From: Closterium sp. NIES-65
Lineage: Eukaryota; Streptophyta; Zygnematophyceae; Desmidiales; Closteriaceae
Assembly: GCA_948144175.1 (NCBI GenBank)
Contig: CANXME010002497.1
Coordinates: 2,230,501-2,294,500 of the forward strand
DNA length: 64,000 bases
Reading direction: 5' to 3'
The notes under the pieces are model-generated. The model did no database searches and had not been told where the DNA came from. It was given only the letters and a program-made list of their open reading frames with translations. Position 1 is the stretch's first letter. Each line of letters opens with the position of its first letter. Below are positions 55,980 through 64,000 of the stretch, piece after piece. The position numbers were made by a program, and so were the translations under genes.

Positions 55980-57230
55980 CCTTCACCCTTGACTCTGGGG
56001 CGTCTCGCTCCTTCTTTCGGGACCGCACCACACTCACGCCGCTTAGCCGGCCGGTTGCGGTGTCCCTGGCTGACCCCTCTGGGGGTCCTGTCCTGTCTCG
56101 TTTCTCCACAGTCCTCCCGTGTCCGGCGGCCCCCTCTGGCACCCTGAATGGTCTCTACCTCCCCTCGTTCTCTACGAACTTGGTGAGTGGTGCTGACCTA
56201 CAGGATGCGGGTGTCCACCAGTTCACTCCTGCTTGTCAGCGGGTGACACACTCCATAGAGGCTAGCACAGGTCGCCACCTGACTACGTTTACACGTCAGC
56301 CGGGGTCGAGCCTGTACACACTGACCACTGCTTCTCCTCTAGGTGCTGCGTCTGGTAGGGTCCCTTCTTCTGGTCAGGTGTTCGCTGCAGCGTCCAGGTC
56401 TGGTCCTGAGTCTGCCCCCTTTTCATGTCGCCGTCTGTCTCACGAGACCCTCCTCTGGCACCACCGCCTTGGCCACCCCTCTCTGCTTCGGCTCAGAGGC
56501 ATGGCCTCCCGTCTTCTTGTGTCTGGTCTCCCCCGGTCCCTCCCTCCCCTTCCTCAGGGCCCTGGCCCTGCCTATGTCCCCTGTGTCGAGGGGCGCCAGC
56601 GTGCTGCCCCTCACTCCTCCCAGTTTCCTCCGACAGAGGCCCCGTTGCAGACGCTTCACATAGACGTGTGGGGCCCAGCCCGCGTCCGTGGACTCGGTCA
56701 CGAGCGCTACTTCCTGCTCGTCGTTGACGACTACTCGCGTTACACCACAGTCTTCCCCTTGCACAGCAAGGGTGATGTCACTGAGGTGCTGATCGACTGG
56801 ATCCGCGCAGCTCGTCTCCAGCTCAGGCAGAGCTTTGGCTCGGACTTTCCTGTTTTGCGTCTGAACTCGGACAGAGGCGGAGAGTTCTCCTCTGGCCTTC
56901 AACGTGCCTACTGTCGTGCGCGAGGCATCTGTCAGACCTTCACGCTTCCGGACTCACCACAGCAAAATGGGATTGCAGAGCGCCGCATTGGCATGGTCAT
57001 GGACGTCGCTCGTACGTCTATGATGCATGCGGCAGCCCCCCATTTTCTGTGGCCGTTTGCGGTCAGGTACGCGGCGCATCAGATCAACCTCCACCCCAGG
57101 GTCTCCAGGCCGGAGACCTCCCCAGCCCTGCTGTCGACGGGGAAGGTTGGCGATGCGTCGGCGTTCCGGGTCTGGGGATCTCGGGCGTTTGTCCGCGACT
57201 TGTCTGCAGACAAGCTGTCCCCTCGCGCTG
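55980..57230 (+). pseudogene. Element F protease and integrase region
   Basis: TFTLDSGASRSFFRD, HRLGHPSLLRLRGM, HIDVWGPARVRG, LNSDRGGEFSS and SPQQNGIAERR in order. Confidence 0.82.
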
Positions 57231-57489
57231 CTCCCTGACGCCCCTGGGTGGCAGTTCTACCACCCCACCTCTCGCCGTGTTCTGTCATCCCAGGACGTCT
57301 TGTTCGACCAGTCGGTACCCTACTACTGCCTCTTCCCCTACCGCACACCGTCCCTCCCCCCACCCCCGCTCTTCTTGGTACCAGGTCCCCCCCCGGTTGA
57401 TCCCCTCCCCCCTCAGGGTCCTGCCCCTTCAGGTGTGTCCCAGGTAGACGCGGTCGAGCCTGTCAAGGTCACTGGTGATCTGGTGCTGC

Positions 57490-57740
57490 TGTGAGTGCTG
57501 GGCCTAGGGGTGCTGAGCCTGGGGGTGCTGAGCCTGGGGGTGCGGAGCCTGGGGGTGCGGAGCCTGGGGGTGCTGAGCCTGGGGGTGCTGCGCCTGGGGG
57601 TGCTGAGACTGGGGGTGCTGAGCCTGGGGGTGCTAGGCCTGGGGGTGCTGAGCCTGGGGGTGCTGAGCCCGGGGGTGCTGAGCCTGGAGGTGCTACGCCT
57701 GGAGGTGCTTTGCCTGGGGGTGCTGAGCCTAGAGGTTCTC
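57490..57740 (+). repeat. 15-bp tandem repeats encoding an AEPGG linker in element F
   Basis: About 16 copies of GGTGCTGAGCCTGGG. The equivalent arrays lie at 13740-13900 (A), 25990-26170 (B) and 31400-31650 (C). Confidence 0.88.
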
Positions 57741-58744
57741 CGGGTGCTTCGTCTCGCCGAGAGCCACTCTCCCCACAGGAGCTGCGTGAGTGGTTTGCCT
57801 GGCGCTGGAGGCGTGCTGCTGGTGCAAGAGGTTCTTCTGCTGCTGAGGGTGCTTCTGCCGCGGGTCCCGGAGGTGCTCGTCCTCGGAGTACTGGAGCTGG
57901 TGGGCCTGCGGGTTCGACTGGAGCTGGTGCTGCTGCGGGTGTTGGTGCTGAGACTTCCACTGGCGGTCCGCCTAACGGTGCTCCTGGTGCTGCTGGCGGT
58001 TCTGGGGCTGCTGGAGGTGCGTCTGGGGGTCCTGGAGCTACTGGAGGTGCTGCTGAAGGTGCTACTGGAGCGGGTACTCCTGCTAGGGGTACAGGTGCTC
58101 TCCCTGCTGTTTCTGGCGTCGCCACGCGGCCCCGACCGTACTTCGTTCCACTCCTGCAGCAGGTTCTTGGTCTTACACCTTCTCCTGGTCCTCCTCCTCC
58201 TCCCTTAGAGGGTCCACAGCCTGTCCAGTCACAGTCACTGCTACAGCCTGCCTCCCCTTTGCCTGCTCCTTCTCCTTACGCTGGTCGGACAGGAGGTCTT
58301 ACTGAGCGTCGTGAGCCTGCGTCTCGTCCTGCGTCGCCTGTTCGTGCTGAGCGCACTAGTGGTCGCGATTCGCGTCAGCGTCCTCCTCCTGTCCCTGGCA
58401 CGCACCGGATGTCTCTGCGTCCGTCTACTGCTCCTCTGCGTGCCCCTTTGCCTTCTCCTCCTGCGTCCTCTCTTCCTGCTCTTGCCGACCCGGAGTCGGA
58501 CTCTCTTCGTGCTGCCAGTCCTACTGTCACGCGTCTCCTTGCTATTGCCGTCACTGACCCCTCTTTCGAGTCTACTGCTGCGTCTGCCCTTGTTACTGAG
58601 CTCGTCGACTTTGCTGCTCGCTGTCGTCTAGACTACGCTGCTAGTCTTGTCGCTGAGTCTGAGTCTGTCTGTCCTCCGTCCGTCGGGGGTGAGTGTGCCC
58701 TTGGCACGGACGTCCTTGAGGACAGGCAGGAGGAGTTCTAGTGT

Positions 58745-60167
58745 TTGGCCGCTGCTTCACCTCATTTCGTGTCCGTACTGCATACCCCTGAGGGAGACCC
58801 GGATGCACTTGACATCCCGATTCCGCGCTCTTACGCGGAGGCGATAGAGGGTCCCTACTCCTCTCAGTGGCAGGCAGCTATGGATGCAGAGATGGCTTCC
58901 TGGAAGTCCACAGGCACCTACGTTGACGCTGTCCCCCCTCCTGGGGTGAACATCGTCAGTGGCATGCGGATCTTCAGGGTGAAGCGGCCGCCGGGTTCTC
59001 CGCCTGTCTTCAAGGCGCGTTACGTGGCTCGTGGCTTCAGTCAGCGGCAGGGAGTTGACTACTTTCAGACCTTCTCCCCCACCCCGAAGATGACCACTCT
59101 TCGGGTACTGCTGCACGTTGCTGCTCACCATGACTACGCGCTGCACTCTCTTGACTTCAGCACAGCTTTCTTGCAGGGCAGCCTGCACGAGGAGATCTGG
59201 CTGCGCCGCCCACCTGGCTTCACTGGGTCTTTCCCTCCTGGTACCCAGTGGAGTCTCCGGCGTCCAGTCTACGGTCTCCGCCAGGCGCCGCGTGAGTGGC
59301 ACGACACACTGAGGGCTACGCTTGCGGCTCTTGGGTTTGCTCCTTCCAGTGCAGACTCGTCGCTGTTTCTGCGCACCGACACCTCTCTACCGCCGTTCTA
59401 CATCCTCGTATACGTCGACGACTTGGTCTTTGCCACAGCTGACACTGCTGGACTCGCCTACGTGAAGTCCGAGCTGCAGCAGAGACACACGTGCACTGAC
59501 CTGGGTGAACTGCGCAGCTACCTTGGCTTGCAGATCACCCGGGACAGAGCACGCCGCACCATTACCCTGACTCAGTCACACATGGTGCAGCAGGTCCTTC
59601 AGCGCTTCGGCTTCACGTACTCCTCGCCTCAGGCCACTCCTCTGCCTACTCGCCACTCGCTCTCAGCTCTGCCTTCGGATGAGTCCGTAGAGTCGAGTGG
59701 CCCGTATCCAGAGCTTGTTGGCTGCCTAATGTACCTGATGACCTGCACTCGACCTGACCTTGCATACCCTCTTAGCATTCTTGCACGCTATGTTGCTCCT
59801 GGGAGACACCGACCAGAGCACATGGCTGCAGCGAAGAGGGTGTTCCGCTACTTGTGCAGTACGTCGGGCATGGGGCTAGTGCTTGGAGGGCGGAGTCCAG
59901 TGGTCCTCACTGGGCACGCGGACGCTTCTTGGGCTGACGACCAGGCTACGCAGCGATCGTCACAGGGTTACACCTTCAGCCTCGGTTCCGGCTCTGTTTC
60001 ATGGCGGGCTACCCGCTCGTCTTCTGTTCTCAGCTCCAGTTGTGAGGCTGAGATCTACGCCGAGGCCATGGCTGCACAGGAGCTACGCTGGCTCACCTAC
60101 CTGCTGACCGACCTTGGAGAGCCGCCTCGTTCTCCTCCAGTCCTGTACGTAGACAACAAGGCCATGC
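58745..60167 (+). pseudogene. Element F reverse transcriptase and RNase H region
   Basis: MRIFRVKRPPGSPPVFKARY, LDFSTAFLQGSLHEE, LVYVDDLVFA, then GHADASWADD and CEAEIYAEAMAAQE. RNase H stops at the LTR of element G. Confidence 0.85.
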
Positions 60168-61260
60168 TGTTGGGTGCAAATTCACATTGCACGACATCCT
60201 GCCGTCTGATTGTACGAGTATGCGTGTGCGAATGCATTTGCGTGTGAATGGTATGTTTGTGTGTTTGTTTGCTTTCGCAATTTTCGCTTGAAGCATTTGC
60301 AGGTACTCGCACAATGTGCGCTTCGGCATAACATTGTACGCGCTATGAACAGTACAAGCAGAAAGGACGAGCTCGCAAAGGAACCCAAGATGGAAGCTTT
60401 GCGGTTCAACTTACTTGATTGCGCAGATTCAGTTCTATCCAACTCGAAATTGTACTGTTTTGTTTGGTTGACTATAGTGTAGCAGGGCAGGCACTATAGG
60501 GGTACAATTTAGGTGAAGGTTGGATGTTGTTTGTCTGTATCTGCATGCTACAGGGCCAGGGGAAACCAGCGGAACCAGCATTTGGCTGGTTGGGCAAAGA
60601 CAAAACAGGTTCTGTTTTTAGGACCTGAACCTGGTTGTTGTTTTCCCAGGTTGGAAAAACAGAACCAGAGGTTGTTCACCAACCTATCACCTGCTATTTT
60701 GTCCAGCCAGGTTGGTTCTGTTGCTTGGAATTATTTGGGATCATCCCTGGTTGTTCCCAGGTTGATTCCCAAGGTCCTTGCTAGCTAGAGCTATTTATTC
60801 CTTCTCTGTTTGTACCTGAATATAGTGAAATTGATTCAAGCGAATTCCTTCCTTGCTGGAATTTCGTTTCTACGCGGTGCGACGGCGGAATGCTACCCGA
60901 GTCAACGCTAGTACGCTAGCACTCCAACGCTAGGCTAGCGCTGTCCGAGCCATAACTTCGTAATGGCAGAACTTTTCGCGAGGCAACTTGGCTTATTTTA
61001 AAGCTCTTAGAGTGAGCTTCGATATAGGAAATTCTCAGCTTAATCCGATCGACGGTCTGCACGATACGCTGCGCGACGTTCAAGGTACTCTTGCTGTTTT
61101 GACTAAGTCCCTCTTGATCCCTCTCTCTACAAACTCGGACCCGAGGATAGGGGCTGGTCTTGTACCAGGCACCCAAGGACCCTTGGAGGTGACCCCGAGG
61201 AGAGGTTTTAAGTGTGATAAAGTCTTAATAGCTTGAGTTTATTAGGCCCTTACACCAACA
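60168..61260 (+). repeat. 5' LTR of element G, 1,093 bp
   Basis: TGTTGG..CCAACA perfect terminal inverted repeat. It aligns over nearly its full length with the reverse complement of 50892-51955. Confidence 0.9.
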
Positions 61261-61263
61261 AGC

Positions 61264-61280
61264 TGGTATCAGAGCTGCGT
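61264..61280 (+). promoter_or_regulatory. Primer-binding site of element G
   Basis: TGGTATCAGAGCTGCG, the form usual for plant copia elements primed by initiator Met tRNA, 3 nt after the LTR. Confidence 0.8.
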
Positions 61281-61306
61281 TATAGTGATCCTCGATATAG
61301 GTAGCT

Positions 61307-64000
61307 ATGGCGGGCAACACCTCGGCGGTAGCTGGTGAATCTTCAGCCCAAGATCGTAGCGGCAGCCATGATTCTGGTGTTTCTGCGCCAAGGGGAGCGC
61401 GAACAAGCCAGGGCTCGCTGATCAAGGAGGTGCTGAAAAACTTTACCGTCGAGAAGTTCAATGGTGAGGGCTATGATGATTGGGCCTGGAAAATGCAACT
61501 TTATTTCCGTCAAATCGGATTGCTGAAACTAATGATTGGGGAGGAGCCTAGACCGAGTGACCCCGCCCTTCAGGAAGATTGGGACGAGCGCGCCTCGGCT
61601 GGCTACTACTTGATGTCGCAGAGTTTGGAGCTGAACCAGCGTCACCACGTCATGCACCTGCTGCCGGAGGTTGAGTGCGGTCCGAAGGCGTGGACGGTGT
61701 TGAAGGAGCTGCACGCCCCGACCTCCGTTGTTGCAACATTGATGCTGGAGAGGGAGCTGTCCGCGTTGCGCCTGAGCGAGGGAGAGCCGGTGCAACCTGT
61801 CCTGGACAAATTGCGCGACCTCTACGCGAAGTTGGCGACCGCAGGGATCACCTACCCGGAGCAAACAAAGTGCTTGAAGATGCTCTCGCTGCTGCCGGAA
61901 TCGTGGCTTCAATTTACGAGCGGATTGAGCCTGCCGCAGAACCAGAGCTTGTGGACGCTCGAGTGGGTGCGGACGAAGATTCTGGAGGACGACTTCCGTC
62001 GCCGCCAACTGAGGGGTGGAGACGACGGCAGCAGCGGCTACGGGATGCAAGGGAGCCGACGTGGCAAAGGACGTGGCTTCGGTGGTGCTGGACGCGGTGC
62101 AAAGAAAGACGACGACTCCAACGACCAACAAGGAGGTACCGGTTGGGGTCGCGGTGCGAAATCTGGACGTGGGGGCAAGTCGGGTGCTGGTGGCAAAATG
62201 AAAGGGAGTTGCTGGTATTGTGAGAAGGAAGGGCACCCCTGGTTTTTGTGCTATAAGAAACCCGATGGATGGACCCCCCAGAATCGTCACCAGGATGGCG
62301 GCGCGCGGAGGAACCAGAAAAACGGCGCCAACATGGTCGCTGATTCGTCCGACAACAACCCGAAGGGCAACGGCGGTGCGGAGAAGAAGAAGGAGCGCAC
62401 CGCGGGCCAATTCTTCCATATGGGAGACAAGGGGGAGCAAGGAGACGCATCTGCTAAGGCTGGAGCAGAGCTGCACCCCCTGGACTATTGGGTGTTGGAC
62501 ACAGGCGCTGCTTGGACAATGACGCCGCGCAAGGACCTGCTGGACGACGTACGCGCTGCACCGATTAATGAGGTGTGCTCTGCCTCTGGACACATGTTGA
62601 AGGTGGCTGGTGCGGGACGAGCTGCATTTAAGGGAGCGGATGGCAAGCCGGTGGTGCTGCACGACGTTCTCCTCGTCCCCGACCTGAAGGCCAACCTCAT
62701 CTCCCTCCGTAAGCTTGGCAAGGCTGGGGTGAACACCAACACGGATGGGGCTCGCACTTATAAGGGGAAGCTGGGCAATCGGGTGCTTTGGGATCTGCAC
62801 GAGAGCAAGGACGTGTACAGATCTATGTGGCAGCTGCCGGCGCTGGCGTGGCACGGTGGGGGGCAGGCTGGAGAGGGGTCTGCATCCCAGGGGGAGTGCA
62901 ACGCCGTTGGAGGGGTTGGTGTGAAAGTGTCGGCCAGATCTGGGGAGACAGATTGGGCAACTGCACACCGACGTTTGGGGCATGTGGCAATGCCTTTGCT
63001 GAAGCAGCTGGAGAAGGATGGAGCCGTTAAGGGCTTAAAGCTGAACGGACAACCACCCGATGATAACTGTGAAATTTGCCTCCTTTCAAAGTTCACCCGT
63101 TTCCCCTTCCATAGTGTGGCTGGCAGGAGCAAAAAGCCGTTGGAGCTGGTCCACATGGACTTGGTGGGGCCGCTGCCGGTGCAAGGGCACAAGGGGGAGC
63201 GGTACTTCCTAACCATAGTGGATGACTGGAGCAGGCTAATGTGGGCGTATCCGCTGAAGCAGAAAGATCACGCCGCCTCCACGATTCGGGACGATTGGCT
63301 GCCGTTCGTGGAGAAGCAAGCGGAGTGTGTGGTGAAGCGGATTAGGACAGATCGGGGTGGTGAGTTCCTTGGAGCTGAGATGACGGCCTGGCTCAAGAAG
63401 CAGGGCATCCAGAGGGAGCTGACCACGGCTTACACCCCACAGTCCAACGGTGTAGCAGAACGGGCGAACCGGACAATTCTGGAGACAGCTAGGGCGCTGC
63501 TCATAGAATCTGGGCTGGGCAACTTGATGTGGCCCCATGCTGTTCGGCACGCTACCGTCGCTAGGAACAGGGTACTCACAAAGGTTGGGGATGACTCGTG
63601 GGTGCCGTTGGAGAGGTGGCTTGGGAGGAAGCCGCCGGTGGACATGCTGAGGGTGTTCGGTTGCATGGCAGTCGCCCACGTTCCCAAGACCTACCGCAGT
63701 AAGTTGGGGGCGAGTGCAATCTGGTGTGTGCATTTGGGGCTGGCAGCTGAAAGCAAGGGATGGCTGCTGTGGGAGCCTTCCAAGGGTGTGTTGTTTGACA
63801 GCAGGGATGTGAAGTTTGTTGAGGGCATGATGTATGGGAGCTGGGAGAAACAGCCGGAGGCCAGGGTGTCCCAGCAGATGGAGCAGATCACCATGCAGCT
63901 GGACCTGACTCCTAGTGTGTGGGAGGAGGGAGAGGAGGCAGCTGCAGAGGGTGGTGATAAAGAGAAGGTGCAGGAGGCACCTGCTGGTGGAGGTGATGGT
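61307..64000 (+). CDS. Element G gag-pol (partial at the right edge)
   Basis: Start ATG at 61307 (MAGNTSAVAGESSAQ). Parts: capsid-like gag with VEKFNGEGYDDWAWKMQLYF and LHALEREL-type segments (to about 62.1 kb), Gly/Arg-rich stretch, zinc knuckle CWYCEKEGHPWFLC (about 62.21), protease with VLDTGAAWTMT (about 62.49), GAG-pre-integrase (AHRRLGHVAMPLLK, about 62.96) and integrase (MDLVGPLPVQG, VDDWSRLM, RTDRGGEFLG, TPQSNGVAERANR; 63.15-63.7). Reads open for 898 codons as translated by eye. RT and RNase H would follow beyond the window. Encodes retrotransposon structural protein and replication enzymes acting in a cytoplasmic particle; that role is family knowledge. Confidence 0.85.
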   Translation, partial: MAGNTSAVAGESSAQDRSGSHDSGVSAPRGARTSQGSLIKEVLKNFTVEKFNGEGYDDWAWKMQLYFRQIGLLKLMIGEEPRPSDPALQEDWDERASAGYYLMSQSLELNQRHHVMHLLPEVECGPKAWTVLKELHAPTSVVATLMLERELSALRLSEGEPVQPVLDKLRDLYAKLATAGITYPEQTKCLKMLSLLPESWLQFTSGLSLPQNQSLWTLEWVRTKILEDDFRRRQLRGGDDGSSGYGMQGSRRGKGRGFGGAGRGAKKDDDSNDQQGGTGWGRGAKSGRGGKSGAGGKMKGSCWYCEKEGHPWFLCYKKPDGWTPQNRHQDGGARRNQKNGANMVADSSDNNPKGNGGAEKKKERTAGQFFHMGDKGEQGDASAKAGAELHPLDYWVLDTGAAWTMTPRKDLLDDVRAAPINEVCSASGHMLKVAGAGRAAFKGADGKPVVLHDVLLVPDLKANLISLRKLGKAGVNTNTDGARTYKGKLGNRVLWDLHESKDVYRSMWQLPALAWHGGGQAGEGSASQGECNAVGGVGVKVSARSGETDWATAHRRLGHVAMPLLKQLEKDGAVKGLKLNGQPPDDNCEICLLSKFTRFPFHSVAGRSKKPLELVHMDLVGPLPVQGHKGERYFLTIVDDWSRLMWAYPLKQKDHAASTIRDDWLPFVEKQAECVVKRIRTDRGGEFLGAEMTAWLKKQGIQRELTTAYTPQSNGVAERANRTILETARALLIESGLGNLMWPHAVRHATVARNRVLTKVGDDSWVPLERWLGRKPPVDMLRVFGCMAVAHVPKTYRSKLGASAIWCVHLGLAAESKGWLLWEPSKGVLFDSRDVKFVEGMMYGSWEKQPEARVSQQMEQITMQLDLTPSVWEEGEEAAAEGGDKEKVQEAPAGGGDG

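Larger units (their letters stand above)
53137..60167 (+). mobile_element. Ty1/copia retrotransposon F, interrupted by element G, fossil
   Basis: A-type family member with its own diverged LTR (53137-53269) and primer-binding site TGGTATCGAGCAC at 53270. Parts: C-rich repeat leader (53.33-54.3 kb), gag (54.43-55.68) with a 110-residue Gly-rich tract, protease-like (about 55.99), GAG-pre-integrase and integrase (56.45-57.2), linker (57.49-58.1), reverse transcriptase (58.86-59.72) and RNase H (59.87-60.167). Element G enters inside RNase H. Broken, about four breaks besides the insertion. The 3' end is outside the window. Confidence 0.88.
60168..64000 (+). mobile_element. Ty1/copia retrotransposon G, 5' part, looks whole to the window edge
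   Basis: Third copia family. The 5' LTR (60168-61260) is followed by a canonical primer-binding site TGGTATCAGAGC at 61264 and by gag from 61307. It is inserted in element F. The gag-pol frame appears open to the right edge, which cuts it in the integrase C-terminal region. Its 3' LTR is not in the window, so age cannot be read from LTR pairs; the 50892 solo LTR shows that the family has been active at least twice here. Confidence 0.9.

Overview
This 64 kb window looks like repeat-rich nuclear DNA of a streptophyte (charophyte) green alga. A Zygnematophyceae/Closterium-type genome is my best guess, because the GC-rich Ty1/copia elements with long Gly-Ala-Glu-Pro linkers resemble what I recall from such genomes. 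That assignment is inference. Eukaryotic origin is direct: genes carry GT..AG introns in matching phase, and the window holds LTR retrotransposons, a Tnp2-type DNA transposase, a hAT-like MITE and satellites. I see no bacterial operon, CRISPR array, rRNA or convincing tRNA.

Layout. (1) 1-9.2 kb: three related minus-strand copies of a Gln-rich gene. Two copies keep an upstream 125-nt exon that encodes a MYB/SANT-like repeat ending in RSNKSCCNRYIFLR. Between the copies lie a 680-bp hAT-like MITE (2026-2705) and a candidate 1.39-kb solo LTR (6327-7715). (2) 9.7-19.2 kb: an unrecognised multi-exon minus-strand gene ('gene H'), split by a full-length copia element A (10410-17886, TSD GATCT). (3) 20.6-39.1 kb: a minus-strand Plavaka/Tnp2-like (CACTA) transposase gene. 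An exon is split by copia element B (22120-36899), which itself contains copia element C (28203-35674). One intron carries a 1.75-kb (CA)n higher-order array. (4) 39.4-53.1 kb: truncated copia D joined to the gag end of a second copia family (E'), a 144-bp solo LTR, the longer copia element E whose 5' end abuts E' head to head, a 37-bp satellite split by a 1.06-kb solo LTR, and another E-type LTR. (5) 53.1-64 kb: copia F inserted in that LTR, with copia G (1.09-kb LTR, canonical primer-binding site, open gag-pol) inserted in F and running off the right edge.

Chronology read from nesting and LTR identity: the DNA transposon and gene H are oldest. B entered the transposase gene (2 differences in 126 LTR bases), A entered gene H (1 in 134), and C entered B (LTRs identical as read). 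On the right, E-type LTR is older than F, which is older than G. Ordinary host content is small: the MYB-like paralogs and possibly gene H. Gene H may instead be an accessory gene of the DNA transposon that lies just upstream of it on the same strand. All retroelement copies are treated as fossils.
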